Source: Azospirillum rugosum
GTDB taxonomy: Bacteria; Pseudomonadota; Alphaproteobacteria; Azospirillales; Azospirillaceae
Length of the DNA: 64,000 nucleotides
Direction of reading: 5' to 3'
Assembly (NCBI RefSeq): GCF_017876155.1
Contig: NZ_JAGINP010000009.1
Coordinates: 1 to 64,000 of the forward strand
Below are positions 1 to 8,965 of this stretch, piece after piece (the stretch's first letter is position 1; each line of letters opens with the position of its first letter). Made by a program: the position numbers and the translations under genes. The notes under the pieces are model-generated. The model was not told the origin of the DNA, did not search any database, and was given only the letters and a program-made list of their open reading frames with translations.

Positions 1-2
1 GT

Positions 3-266
3 CCGATCCCCGCATCGTTCCCTCGCCGGCCGCTTTCTCCACGACCGGAGAGAATCACGACCAGCCGGCTGAGCCCAGCCTTTTTCCGCGTCCTGTTAGG
101 GCGGGAGGTGCCGACGGTCATCGTGTCCGGCGACACGGCGCCCGAGCGCATTGCCGAGGTCCGCCGCAGCGGCTTCGAGATCTTGCACAAGCCGGTGCCC
201 CCCGCGGTGTTCCGGGAATCCATCACGCAGATGCTGGCCTGCACGCCGGAGCTACGGAAGTCCTGA
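3..266 (+). pseudogene. Receiver-domain C-terminal fragment
   Basis: The frame is open from the window edge to a TGA at 264-266. Its last 50 or so residues read as the end of a response-regulator receiver domain: a strand with PTVIVSGD (the conserved Ser/Thr switch region), then an alpha-4/beta-5 stretch with the conserved Lys-Pro pair (ILHKPVPP). The residues before position 108 do not look like the rest of a receiver, so this is either the end of a gene cut by the window edge or a truncated remnant. No output domain follows. Confidence 0.5.
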
Positions 267-665
267 ACGTGGTTCACGGCAAGACACTTCCGATCCACCT
301 GGATGCTTCCGCATCGCACAGTGGACGGACTCCAGGTTGCTGCGCAGGTGATCGCTGCACCGTCTGGCATTCGGTTCCTCGGTCTGCTCGTCGAGAATGG
401 CGCTTAGCTGGCGCGGGGTGACCGGCCTGTGCAGAACCGCCAGCTACAGGCGGCGTACACCACGGCCGCCGGGGCCATCTCGCCCATCTCAGAGCGGCGC
501 TCGACGGCCGGAACTGCGGTTGGGGCGTCTCCCTGCGCCAACGCGTTCATCACCGCCGCCAAGCGGGTCAACCCCACAGCCGCCCTCGGAGCACGAGGAG
601 CATGGGCTGCGGATCATGACCAAGGCGGCCACCGCAGACTCCGCGGCTTCCAAGGAGGAGCCGCC
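267..665. other. Gene-poor stretch with a possible receiver remnant
   Basis: No convincing complete gene is present. On the minus strand, about 460-365, a short run reads LHRPVTPRQLSAILDEQTE, which resembles the last helix of a receiver domain. A stop codon lies just upstream and no start is visible, so it is at most a decayed fragment. The rest looks like scrambled sequence at the edge of the mobile element. Confidence 0.35.
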
Positions 666-725
666 ATGTACAGGATCCATCTTAACGCCCGCACCACGCC
701 GACTGTGCGCGTCGCATACAGCTAA
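666..725 (+). pseudogene. IS481-like transposase N-terminal stub
   Basis: A strong ribosome binding site (AAGGAGGA, 6 bases upstream) precedes an ATG and a 19-residue reading frame beginning MYRIHLNARTTPTVR. From memory this is the usual N-terminus of an IS481-type transposase. The similarity stops abruptly and the frame ends at 725, overlapping the end of trbI on the other strand by four bases. It therefore looks like the stump of an insertion sequence that marks a recombination joint at the left edge of the transfer operon. The family assignment rests on a short stretch. Confidence 0.4.
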
Positions 726-1729
726 CGTCCACGGCCGAAATCGTCCGCTCTCAGACCACCGCGCAACAGCAGCATCACCGGTTCGCCCGCATCCAGGGTA
801 ATGACCGGAGCCCGGTCAAGCAGGTCCTTGGCCGCTTTGTCGAGGGGGCGGTCCATGGCGTGGCCGAGGATGCCGCCGATCAGGCTGCCGCCGCCGGTCA
901 ACGCCGCCACGCCGGCATCGACCGCCGTGCTGGCCGCTATAAGCAGCCCGGTCTGGAACCACGGCACCTGCACCGACCCGGTCAGCCCGGCCGCACCGGT
1001 GGAATCGGCACCCACCGCGGCGACACGCACCGCATCACTGCGCGGCCAGGGGCGGGTGATCACCGGGTTCGCCACCTCGATGCGCTTCTGCCCCTTGCCC
1101 ACACCGGTGCCGACGTCGAGCGTCACCACCGATCCGGCGGGCACCGCCAGGCAGGAGAAGCCGGCGTCCCACACGTCCTGCGTCACCCGAGCGGTGAGGA
1201 TGCCGCCGCGCTCGGTCACCACCCGGTTGACGCTCTGCAAGGGGATGGGCGTGCCGGGTGGTACGAAGCATTCCGACCCGACGGCGGAGAAGTCCGACGT
1301 GCCGGCCTGTGTGGCGGTCTCGGTGCCCCTGCCCTCCTCCTTGCGGCTCCAGCCGCCCACACCGGCGTCCATCGCCTTCTTGCGCAGTTCGTCCTCCTTG
1401 GGAGCGGACTTGGCCTGCGGCCGTGCAGGCGGAGGCGGCGGGTCCTTCTTCTCGAAGCGGGGCGCGGGTGGTGGCGCCGGAGCCGGCTTCGGCGCCATGT
1501 CCTCGTAACCCGGCAGCTTCGGCTCGCCGCGCGGCAGTTCAAGGCTGCCCAGCACCTTGGGCATGCCGGAGCTTTGGCTGCGGCCCAGCATATAGGCCGC
1601 CAAGCCAAGCCCGATCACAACGGCGCCTGTCAGCAGAATGCGCAGCACATGGGGGCCGGACGTCAGCACCTGATGCCGGGCGAGCGGATCCGCAGGCGGA
1701 AGCGGCGGGGTGTCATTGGTCGGGGTCAC
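722..1729 (-). CDS. trbI: Conjugal transfer protein TrbI (VirB10-like)
   Basis: Last gene of the trb operon, 335 aa. TrbI/VirB10 spans the cell envelope and links the inner-membrane ATPases to the outer-membrane pore of the type IV secretion system. Visible features are a single membrane segment at about residues 29-47, a proline-rich periplasmic stretch at about 79-110 and a C-terminal beta-rich VirB10 domain from about 150 to the end. The start is a GTG whose last bases overlap the TGA of trbG (GTGA), so translation is probably coupled. A longer in-frame extension upstream is a shadow inside trbG. The length is shorter than many TrbI proteins but no domain appears missing. Confidence 0.9.
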   Translation of the reverse strand: MTPTNDTPPLPPADPLARHQVLTSGPHVLRILLTGAVVIGLGLAAYMLGRSQSSGMPKVLGSLELPRGEPKLPGYEDMAPKPAPAPPPAPRFEKKDPPPPPARPQAKSAPKEDELRKKAMDAGVGGWSRKEEGRGTETATQAGTSDFSAVGSECFVPPGTPIPLQSVNRVVTERGGILTARVTQDVWDAGFSCLAVPAGSVVTLDVGTGVGKGQKRIEVANPVITRPWPRSDAVRVAAVGADSTGAAGLTGSVQVPWFQTGLLIAASTAVDAGVAALTGGGSLIGGILGHAMDRPLDKAAKDLLDRAPVITLDAGEPVMLLLRGGLRADDFGRGR

Positions 1730-2685
1730 GGGCGGGTCCTCCGGATGTGCACCTCCTGCGCGCCGAGCGCCAGCAGCAGGTGATCGTGGATGCCGGCGAC
1801 GCGGTACGTGGCGTTCATGCGGCCGTACTGGACCGGGATGCGGGTGCCGTCGGCGCCGATGCGCCAGAGGATCGGCGCGCCGTAGGCACCGAGCGCGCCG
1901 GGCGTGAAGTTGATCACCGTCACCTCGCCGTCGTCGCACACCGGCGGCTGGCCGTCGGCCGTGGGCACCGGCCGCCACTCGGGCGTGTCGCCGTCGAGCG
2001 CGTAGGTGCAGCGCCGGTCCCGGTAGGCCAGCTCGGTGGTGCGGTCCCGCCGGTCGCCGGCGACCGTAGCAGAGATGGCCGCCGCCTGCCCGTTGAGTGT
2101 CGCCAGATAGTCCTCGGGGTAGCGCCAACGCACCTCGACGTGATGGGTGCGCCTGTGCGTCTCGACGTTAAGGTCGTACTTGCGCTCGTTCGTGAAGATC
2201 GAGATCTGCTGGTTGAGGCCGGCGCGGCGTGGCATGAAGGCGATGCACTCGGTGCGTTGCGCGCCCTTGCCGAAGCTGTAGGGCTGGTGGGGAATCCACA
2301 CTTGGGCGCCGGGGGCGACGATGTCGCGCACCACCTCGCCCGGCTTCAGGCAGACGAGCGTCTGATTCCCCTCGGCCATGTAGACGAGGTACTGCAGGTC
2401 GCTCTGGTACCAGTACTCGCAGCTCTTGCCCTTGAAGCAGGTCAGCGTCGGCAGGTCGAGCGCCGCCTCGTTGGCCTGCCCGACCCAGTTGCGCGTCTGA
2501 GCGCGCGATGGGCGCGGCGCCGGCTTCTCGCGCCGTTCCTTTTCCATCTGCGTCTGGGGAATGCGCAGGTCGGCCGTCGTGTAGGTCCGGGGCGCCGGGG
2601 CCTCCACCGCCGTATCCAACGGTGTCGTGTCGGTGGCGCAGGCGGCCAGAAGCGGCAGCGCCAGCAGGGGAACAGGGAGTCTCAT
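1726..2685 (-). CDS. trbG: Conjugal transfer protein TrbG (VirB9-like)
   Basis: 319 aa. TrbG/VirB9 forms part of the outer-membrane core of the P-type mating channel together with TrbI. The N-terminus has a lipoprotein signal with lipobox LLAAC (Cys16), which suggests anchoring in the outer membrane. The C-terminal part, rich in short beta strands, matches the VirB9 fold by general appearance. It overlaps trbF by four bases upstream and trbI by four bases downstream. In many trb clusters a small lipoprotein gene, trbH, follows trbG. None is present here, and the lipobox on TrbG itself may make it unnecessary (inference). Confidence 0.88.
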   Translation of the reverse strand: MRLPVPLLALPLLAACATDTTPLDTAVEAPAPRTYTTADLRIPQTQMEKERREKPAPRPSRAQTRNWVGQANEAALDLPTLTCFKGKSCEYWYQSDLQYLVYMAEGNQTLVCLKPGEVVRDIVAPGAQVWIPHQPYSFGKGAQRTECIAFMPRRAGLNQQISIFTNERKYDLNVETHRRTHHVEVRWRYPEDYLATLNGQAAAISATVAGDRRDRTTELAYRDRRCTYALDGDTPEWRPVPTADGQPPVCDDGEVTVINFTPGALGAYGAPILWRIGADGTRIPVQYGRMNATYRVAGIHDHLLLALGAQEVHIRRTRP

Positions 2686-3452
2686 GGCTGGGGTTCCGTC
2701 GTCTCGGGCGAGGCATGTGGGATTGGTTTCGAGGAATCCTTCGGCTCCGTCTTCAGAGGCGTGCCGCTGGGCTCGGAGAAGCCGGAGATCGACACGCCGT
2801 CCAAGGCACCGTCGCGTGAGGGACCATCCACGGTGACCACGGCGGCGCTCATCAGCGTCTTCGAGCGCGGCTTAAAGTCCCGGTACACCGTCTCCGTCCA
2901 CACGACGTAGAAGGCGGACATGCCGGTCTTCGGGTCAGCCTCGCGCTCCTGGACACGGACGTCGGCGACGTCGCGCGTCCAGCCCTCGGCGGGGTTGAGG
3001 TCGGCCGCCATCACGGCGTCCCACTTGCGCTCGGCGCCGCCAACCAGGCGGGCGCGGGCGGCGGCGCGGTCCCTGGCGAGCACCACCGGGTCGGTGCCGA
3101 TCTGGCGCTGCCAGCGCACGAACCACGTCACCGCGTTGATCCGGGCGCCCTTGGACACCGTGAGGGTGTTGTCCAGCAGCACGAGGCGCTGGTGGCCATC
3201 CATCGCCTGCTCGACGCGGTAGACCGGCTTGTACTGGGCGATCTCGACCAGTTTGCCGGCGATGCGCAGGTTGTCCCAGGTCATGAGCCCGCCCCAGGAC
3301 AGGCCGAGCACCGCCAGGCCGAAATACCAGCGCTTCAGGCGCAGCGCCTTGGCCTCGCGGCTGGCGCGGTAGGTCATGGCGGCGAGGTATTTGGCACTGT
3401 CGGGCACGGCCGCCGCCGGTGGGTCGTAGACGTTGACGACGCGCTCCTTCAT
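2682..3452 (-). CDS. trbF: Conjugal transfer protein TrbF (VirB8-like)
   Basis: 256 aa bitopic inner-membrane protein. A basic cytoplasmic stretch (SREAKALRLKR) precedes one membrane helix at about residues 42-58. The periplasmic NTF2-like domain follows and contains the typical FVRWQRQIGTDP and YVVWTE elements. VirB8 proteins nucleate assembly of the mating channel. The chosen ATG shares one base with the TGA of trbL. Upstream in-frame codons lie inside trbL and are not needed. Confidence 0.88.
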   Translation of the reverse strand: MKERVVNVYDPPAAAVPDSAKYLAAMTYRASREAKALRLKRWYFGLAVLGLSWGGLMTWDNLRIAGKLVEIAQYKPVYRVEQAMDGHQRLVLLDNTLTVSKGARINAVTWFVRWQRQIGTDPVVLARDRAAARARLVGGAERKWDAVMAADLNPAEGWTRDVADVRVQEREADPKTGMSAFYVVWTETVYRDFKPRSKTLMSAAVVTVDGPSRDGALDGVSISGFSEPSGTPLKTEPKDSSKPIPHASPETTEPQP

Positions 3453-4744
3453 CACGCCTCTCCCTCGTTGCGTTTCGGACGGTTGGCGGGGCGGCCGTCG
3501 GTGTTGCCCGGCGGGTCGGCGGGGCGGTCCGCCTGCGGGCCGGCGTACCAGGACCGATCGCCGCCCCACTGTTCGATCAGGCGGCTGGCCTGCCCACGCG
3601 TCATGTCCGGGTCGTAGGGCCGGCCAGCGGCCAGCCGGTCGAGCTCGCTGCGCTGAGCGGCACTCATCGGCTGGTCCCAGCCGCTGTCGCGTGGCGCCGA
3701 GGCCCGCGATCCGCCGAAGCGGCCCGCCGGATAGCGGCGACCGGCCGCGGCGTTGGCGGCAGCGCCGTCGTCACCGGCACCGCTGCCGACCGCCGACAGG
3801 GCGCCGGCCGTGGCATACCGCAGACCACCCCAGACCGCCGAAGCGCCCACGGCGAGGCTGCCGGGTGCGCCCGACGTCGCCGCGGCGGCCCCCGCCACCG
3901 TGCGCGCACCCAACCAGCCGGCGGTCCAGAGTGCTGCCAGCGCCGTGACGCCGTCCATCACCGGGCCGCCGTTCACCAGACCGGCGGCGGCGCGCGGCGC
4001 CTTGATCGCCAGCACGAAGATCGCCGCCGACAGCACCGCCACCCCGAAGGCCTGGGCCAGCGTCGGCGTGCCGGTGAAGGTCAACGCCAGCAGCGTCGTG
4101 CCGCACATGGCAATGATGCAGCCGAGCACCAGCAGCTTGAGCGCGGTGGCGGCGATGTAGCCGATGGCGCGCTCGGCGACGAAGCTGGTCGGCCCCAGCA
4201 CCGCGAAGGGGATCGCCAGGTAGGCGGCCAGCGACAGCAGCCGGTACTCCAGGAAGGCCAGGAACACCTGGATCGCCAGGATGCAGAAGCTGACGATCAC
4301 CACCAGCGCGGCGAGCAGGAAGAGCACGATCTCGACGAAGTTCAGAAAGAAGTCGATCGGCCCCAGCATCTCCTTGACGCGCAGCATCAGCGGGATCACC
4401 GCCTGGATGCCGAGGTGCGCGATGTAACCGGGATCGTCCAGCGAGAAGCCGCCGCCCGGTACGAGGCTGAGGCCCTGCCGGGCCGCCGCCTGCATCAGCG
4501 CCGCGGACCCGGCCGGGAACCACTCGACCAGGGCGCCGATGGCGGCGAACTTCAGCAGCATGCGCAGGAAGGGGCCGTGCACCGCCGCCTTGCCCTCGAA
4601 CAGCCAGAGCAGCAGCGCCAGCGTGTAAGAGAGCATCATCAGCATGCGCAACGCCGCCCGCACGTCCGGCCCGAGCAGGCCCAGGCCGGTGACCACGGCG
4701 GCGGTGAGCTGGTGCAGGGCGACCGACAGGGCGCTGACGTCCAT
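3452..4744 (-). CDS. trbL: Conjugal transfer protein TrbL (VirB6-like)
   Basis: 430 aa polytopic inner-membrane protein. The first two thirds contain about six hydrophobic helices, including a segment beginning at about residue 26 and a cluster between about 135 and 250. The last 130 residues are Gly/Ala/Pro/Arg-rich and hydrophilic, as in TrbL proteins, whose tails are cytoplasmic. TrbL/VirB6 forms the inner-membrane part of the DNA translocation path. The gene sits between the small TrbK-like protein (6 bp gap) and trbF (1 bp overlap), the canonical position. Confidence 0.88.
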   Translation of the reverse strand: MDVSALSVALHQLTAAVVTGLGLLGPDVRAALRMLMMLSYTLALLLWLFEGKAAVHGPFLRMLLKFAAIGALVEWFPAGSAALMQAAARQGLSLVPGGGFSLDDPGYIAHLGIQAVIPLMLRVKEMLGPIDFFLNFVEIVLFLLAALVVIVSFCILAIQVFLAFLEYRLLSLAAYLAIPFAVLGPTSFVAERAIGYIAATALKLLVLGCIIAMCGTTLLALTFTGTPTLAQAFGVAVLSAAIFVLAIKAPRAAAGLVNGGPVMDGVTALAALWTAGWLGARTVAGAAAATSGAPGSLAVGASAVWGGLRYATAGALSAVGSGAGDDGAAANAAAGRRYPAGRFGGSRASAPRDSGWDQPMSAAQRSELDRLAAGRPYDPDMTRGQASRLIEQWGGDRSWYAGPQADRPADPPGNTDGRPANRPKRNEGEA

Positions 4745-4750
4745 GGCCGC

Positions 4751-4942
4751 TCACCTCCGGTTGGCCGGCAGCGGCACCACGGAGCCGTAGGCCGCGATGC
4801 CGCGCCAGGAGGGATCCCGCTCCAGGCGCTCCAGCGTGGAGGCGCCATCGTCGGAGCGGACGTAAAGCACCAGCGCCACGGTGGCGGTGACGGCGACGAG
4901 CAGCATCATGCCCAGGGCGAGGAGGATCTGCCGCGGCGTCAT
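4751..4942 (-). CDS. Small membrane protein in the TrbK position
   Basis: 63 aa with one membrane helix at about residues 5-27 and a short hydrophilic tail ending SVVPLPANRR. It lies between trbJ and trbL, exactly where trbK (the entry-exclusion protein) is found in RP4-like and Tn4371-like operons. No lipobox cysteine is visible, so sequence identity with TrbK cannot be claimed. Role by position: entry exclusion or a channel accessory protein. Confidence 0.65.
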   Translation of the reverse strand: MTPRQILLALGMMLLVAVTATVALVLYVRSDDGASTLERLERDPSWRGIAAYGSVVPLPANRR

Positions 4943-4945
4943 GGC

Positions 4946-5860
4946 TCAGCTCCCCGGCGCGGTGTAGGTGTCGAGGCCGCGCCAGGTGAGGCGCGTATGC
5001 TGGCGCGCCCGCTCCACGGCGGCCTGCTCGTAGTCGAGCTGGGCTTCGGCGGCGCGGTAATGCGCGGCCTGCATCATCAGGAGCTGCCCGGCCATCTCGG
5101 CGTTCAGCAGCGTCGCCTGGGTGCCGGCGTCGATGGCGCAGGTCTGGCCCTGGCACGCCTTGAGCGCCGCCATGAGATCCCGGGCGCGCGCCGGGTAGTC
5201 CTCGACCCCGGTCATCACGTCGGCGGAGACCAGCTTGCTGGCGCGGCTGGCGGCACGGGCGAGGCGTGCCTGCTCGGCCTGATGCTCCGCCAGTGCCGCT
5301 GCGCTCATGTCCTCGGGCAGGGCGTCGGGGTAGAGGTCGGCGAACTGCCGGCCGACGCCGTCCAGGCTCCACAGCACGCGCTCGACCATGCCGGCCGCGC
5401 GCCGGGCATCGCTAAGCCGTGCGGCCACGGCGCCGCCGGTGTCGGCGCCGGACAGCGCGCGCATGCGCACCATGTTGTCGATCTGGGTGAGCATGTGGGC
5501 GGTCTGCGCGATGATCTCGACCTCCTGGCGCTGCACCATCTCCTCGACGATGCGCGGCCGGCTCTCCACGATCGGGCATCCGGCCGCCTTGTTTCCGCCG
5601 CCCGTCCCGTTCTCCATCACGCTGGACCCGGCCCCGACGACGGCGCCGGCGGGGCCGCCGGTCACGTACCCGACGACCGCCGACAGCGCGGTGCCGAACA
5701 GCCCGTCGCTCTTCTCGGAAAAGCAGCCGCCTCCGCCACCACCGCCGAAGAAGCTGTTGAGCAGCCCGCCCAGAAAGGCATGGGCCGGGGGTGGGCCGGC
5801 GGTCAGGCCGACCGTGATGGCGACCGCCGCCGTGGCGGCGCGCAGAGTCCTGATCCTCAT
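4946..5860 (-). CDS. trbJ: Conjugal transfer protein TrbJ (VirB5-like)
   Basis: 304 aa exported protein. A signal peptide occupies residues 1-28 with cleavage after PAHA. A striking glycine run (SFFGGGGGGG) and a cysteine follow. Most of the remainder is helical and rich in Ala, Arg and Glu, as in VirB5/TrbJ pilus-tip proteins, with cysteine pairs (CQGQTC) that could form a disulfide. It overlaps trbE by four bases (5857-5860). VirB5 proteins decorate the tip of the conjugative pilus and help contact the recipient. Confidence 0.85.
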   Translation of the reverse strand: MRIRTLRAATAAVAITVGLTAGPPPAHAFLGGLLNSFFGGGGGGGCFSEKSDGLFGTALSAVVGYVTGGPAGAVVGAGSSVMENGTGGGNKAAGCPIVESRPRIVEEMVQRQEVEIIAQTAHMLTQIDNMVRMRALSGADTGGAVAARLSDARRAAGMVERVLWSLDGVGRQFADLYPDALPEDMSAAALAEHQAEQARLARAASRASKLVSADVMTGVEDYPARARDLMAALKACQGQTCAIDAGTQATLLNAEMAGQLLMMQAAHYRAAEAQLDYEQAAVERARQHTRLTWRGLDTYTAPGS

Positions 5861-8328
5861 AGTGTCTCTCCTTCATAAGGCGTCTCCAGGGTGTCGGCGG
5901 CCTCGGTGAGGCCATGGCGGCGCAGCCATTCGGCGGCGAAGCGCGGCGGCCCGACCTCGGCCATCAGCTCGAAGGCACGGCGCTTGTGGGCGGCCCCGCC
6001 GCAGCCGCACACGGCGAGCGCCGCCGGATCGAGGGTCAGCTGCCCCAGCCGGCTGCCCTCGGGCGTCTTGAAGAAGACGTCGCGGCGCGGCATGGCGCGG
6101 GCGACCTGCCCGGCCTGCGTGGCGTTCAGCCCCCAGTCGCGCAGGATGGAGCGCTTGGCGGCGTTCGGGTCGGCGAGCAGCACCAGGACCTGGATGGTCT
6201 TCAGCATCGCCGCGATGGCCGAGCCCTCGATGTCGTCGAGCTGGTGGGTGGCGAGCACCAGCGCCACGTTCTTCTTCGGCCCGCGCCGGCGCAGCTCGTC
6301 CAGCTCGGCCGGCTGGTGCTTCAAGGCCTTGAACGCCTCGTCCACCAGGAACAGGGTCGGCCGGCCGTCCTCGAACAGCCGGTAGAAGCGGCGGAACAGC
6401 GCCTTGATCACGGGGGCTGCACCCGGGCCGCGGTCGATCAGCGCGCCGATGTCCACCGTGGTCCAGGCGGAGCCGAGGAAGCGGTCCTCCGCCGCATCGA
6501 CGAGATCGCCGTAGGGACCGCCCCGGCAGTAGGGCTCCAGCGCCACACGGACGGCGTTGTCCTGCACCAGATGGGCGAGGTGCGACAGCGTGCGCTCAGG
6601 CACCGGCGAGACGGCCAGCAGGTGCAGCGCCGCGTCCACCGCGTCGCCGGCTTGCGCGCCCGACAGGTTGCCCGGCGCCAGCACGCCCTGGAGGCGCAGC
6701 AGGTCCATGACGAAGCCATGGCCCCAGGCGAAGCCGTTTGCCGTGTCCACGTCGGCCAATGGCTGCAAGGCGAGGTCGCCGAGCGCGCCGTCGCCGGAGC
6801 CCATGGACAGGAACTCGCCGCCGGCCGCCCACGTGGCGACAAGGCTGGTGCTCTCGGTGGCGTCCACGTCGATCCACACGACGCGCCCGTTCGGAACGCG
6901 GGCGAGGAACTGATGCCCCTTGAAGGCGAGCACGGTGGACTTGCCGGTGCGCGGCGGGCCGATCACCAGCGCCGCCCCGTCCTGGCCCTGGTGGATGTCG
7001 AGCCTCAGCGGCGTGCCGCCCTCGGCCTCCAGCTGCATCAGCGGATCGCATTTGAGGTGCGGGTTGCGTTGCGGCCCGCCCCAGGCGGAAGAGAGAATCA
7101 GGAAATCGGCGAGCTGGACCTGGGTCAGCGGCACCTTGCGGGGATTCGGGCGCACGTGTCCGGGCAACGTGCCGTACCACGCCCGCTCGGCCCCCCAGGT
7201 CTCTTCGATGACGGTGAAGCCCAGCGTGCGCAGCGCCTTGACCAGTTCGTCCCGGCGCTCCTCCACCTCCTCCACCGAGCGGCCCCACAGCACGGCGGTG
7301 GGCGTCATCCAGCCGGAGCTGGTGCCGGCCTGCTCGGCCTCCAGGCGCGCGGCCTCGGCCTCCAGCGCCTCCATGACGCCGACCGGATCGTGGCGCAGGG
7401 CGGCGTAGCCGCCGACGGCGCGCAGCAGCACCGAGCGCCAGTCGTAGGAGGTGTCGTCGTGCTTGCGCCACAGCGCCGAGAAGACGCCGCGCGCCTGGAC
7501 GTGGTCCATCGCCTCGAAGCGCACCGACCAGCGGAATGGAAACGGCAGCTTGTCGAGGGCGTTGAGCAGGCCGGGATGGCTGGCCCTGGGATAGCCGCCG
7601 ATGCCGATCACCCGTACGTGCCACGCGGCACCGCCGTTGCTCCAGGCCGGGAACGAGCCGGGGACAAAGCCGACGTCCACGAGGTTGGCCTTGATCGGGA
7701 AGCCCGGAATGTCGGGTGCCGCCACGTAGGTCTGGTGAATGGGCGAGACGCAGTTGTGCAGCAGAGTCTGCACGCCGTCGTCGTCCAACATGCGCGCCCA
7801 CCCGACCGCGCGGCCGAGCAGCGAGGCGAACTGGAGCACGAGCTGACGGAATGGTTCGACGTGATCGCGCATGACGTCCGGCCGGGCGCGTTCCGGCGGG
7901 TTGCGGGTGAACCAGGACGCCACGGTGCGCGTGGCCGGCCGGGACGGCGTGTAGGTGATCGCTACGAAGGTGCGCGTGCGCAACTGCCGGCCGGCGGCGT
8001 CGAGGCGGTCACGCCTTTCCCGATCGATCAGCTCGGACACCGGATGCGCGCCGGTCGAGCGCGGGTAGCCGTCAGCGGAGCGGCGCTGCATCTCGAAGTG
8101 GAAGGTCCAGCCGCCGGTGAAGGGGAACAGCACGTTGCCGGCGGCCAGCGCCGTCTGCATCCGCTCGGCCGGATCCTGGGCGTCCTGGTCGCGCCCGCCG
8201 TACTCGACGACGGCCATCAGCGCGCCGTCCTCCTCCAGCAGCACCACGCCGGGCCACACGAAGCAGTCCCACGGCAGGTGCCGGGACAGAGCGTCGAAGC
8301 CGTCGTTGAAGGCAGTCAGGTCGAGCAT
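5857..8328 (-). CDS. trbE: Conjugal transfer ATPase TrbE (VirB4-like)
   Basis: 823 aa, the largest protein of the mating apparatus. VirB4 ATPases energise pilus assembly and substrate passage at the inner membrane. A CagE/VirB4 N-terminal domain occupies about residues 1-330. The P-loop GPPRTGKST is at residues 457-465 and the Walker B motif LFLVDEA at 659-665, followed by a sensor-like ATHQ. The length agrees with TrbE proteins. A 22-bp gap separates it from trbD. Confidence 0.93.
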   Translation of the reverse strand: MLDLTAFNDGFDALSRHLPWDCFVWPGVVLLEEDGALMAVVEYGGRDQDAQDPAERMQTALAAGNVLFPFTGGWTFHFEMQRRSADGYPRSTGAHPVSELIDRERRDRLDAAGRQLRTRTFVAITYTPSRPATRTVASWFTRNPPERARPDVMRDHVEPFRQLVLQFASLLGRAVGWARMLDDDGVQTLLHNCVSPIHQTYVAAPDIPGFPIKANLVDVGFVPGSFPAWSNGGAAWHVRVIGIGGYPRASHPGLLNALDKLPFPFRWSVRFEAMDHVQARGVFSALWRKHDDTSYDWRSVLLRAVGGYAALRHDPVGVMEALEAEAARLEAEQAGTSSGWMTPTAVLWGRSVEEVEERRDELVKALRTLGFTVIEETWGAERAWYGTLPGHVRPNPRKVPLTQVQLADFLILSSAWGGPQRNPHLKCDPLMQLEAEGGTPLRLDIHQGQDGAALVIGPPRTGKSTVLAFKGHQFLARVPNGRVVWIDVDATESTSLVATWAAGGEFLSMGSGDGALGDLALQPLADVDTANGFAWGHGFVMDLLRLQGVLAPGNLSGAQAGDAVDAALHLLAVSPVPERTLSHLAHLVQDNAVRVALEPYCRGGPYGDLVDAAEDRFLGSAWTTVDIGALIDRGPGAAPVIKALFRRFYRLFEDGRPTLFLVDEAFKALKHQPAELDELRRRGPKKNVALVLATHQLDDIEGSAIAAMLKTIQVLVLLADPNAAKRSILRDWGLNATQAGQVARAMPRRDVFFKTPEGSRLGQLTLDPAALAVCGCGGAAHKRRAFELMAEVGPPRFAAEWLRRHGLTEAADTLETPYEGETL

Positions 8329-8350
8329 GGAAAGGCGGTCCTCGTTCCGG

Positions 8351-8671
8351 TCAGCGGGGCGCGCGGTAGGATGAGAGGCGGAGCGAGCGGCCGCGGGTGC
8401 GCAGCGCCCGCAGCAGCCACGCCGAGGTGTTCTGGCGGACGATCTCCAGCCACCAGGGATCGCGGCGGGTGAGATACCGCGCCGCCAGAAAGACCAGCAG
8501 GAACCCCGCCACCGCTTGGGGGACGGCGCCGAGCGCCAGCCACAGCTCTGCGGCCAGCCAGATGGCGATGGCCAGCAGCTCCATGGGCACGCCGAGCGGC
8601 ATCTTCGTCGGCCGCACCGAGGTGCGGCGCACCGGCTTCTCCCACCCCTCGGGCAGCGGCGGGGCCTGCAT
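8351..8671 (-). CDS. trbD: Conjugal transfer protein TrbD (VirB3-like)
   Basis: 106 aa inner-membrane protein. The N-terminus is hydrophilic, with the typical RTSVRPTKMPLGVP stretch. Two close hydrophobic segments follow at about residues 28-68, then a basic tail. VirB3/TrbD partners the VirB4 ATPase, and the two are fused in some systems. It lies directly downstream of the pilin gene (3 bp gap) and upstream of trbE. Confidence 0.87.
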   Translation of the reverse strand: MQAPPLPEGWEKPVRRTSVRPTKMPLGVPMELLAIAIWLAAELWLALGAVPQAVAGFLLVFLAARYLTRRDPWWLEIVRQNTSAWLLRALRTRGRSLRLSSYRAPR

Positions 8672-8674
8672 GGC

Positions 8675-8965
8675 TCACACCCCCGCCAGCGCGACGATGG
8701 CGTCGCGCATGCCGTAGGCCGCGGCGCCGGCGACGGTGAAGATGAACACCACCACGCCGGCGATGCGGGAGAACATCGCCGCGATCAGCGCCAGCAGCAG
8801 CCCGGCGGTCACCGCAATCGGCACGAAGTTGGCGTCGAACACCGCCTGCCAGGACAGCAGCTCGGCGCCGAGGTTGGCGATCACCTGGGCGTGCGCCGGC
8901 AGCGCCGTCCACGCCAGCACCAGCGCCGGGGCGAGCGCCCGGCGCGCCTCACGAAAGCTCCGCAT
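8675..8965 (-). CDS. trbC: Conjugal pilin TrbC (VirB2-like)
   Basis: 96 aa pilin precursor. The signal sequence ends at LPAHA, about residue 26. Two hydrophobic helices follow, typical of VirB2/TrbC pilins, which in RP4-like systems are processed and cyclised. The start at 8965 has a good upstream GGAGGTGGG. It overlaps the 3' end of trbB by 17 bases, so the two are probably translated together. Confidence 0.87.
   Translation of the reverse strand: MRSFREARRALAPALVLAWTALPAHAQVIANLGAELLSWQAVFDANFVPIAVTAGLLLALIAAMFSRIAGVVVFIFTVAGAAAYGMRDAIVALAGV

Noticed and set aside
801-1783. Long plus-strand frames opposite the trb genes
   Set aside because: They mirror the GC-rich trb genes, have no domains and disagree with the overlapping start/stop pattern of the real operon.
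5914-8472. 852-aa plus-strand frame opposite trbE
   Set aside because: Antisense shadow of the VirB4 ATPase. It is full of His/Arg/Gly/Ala and has no motif.
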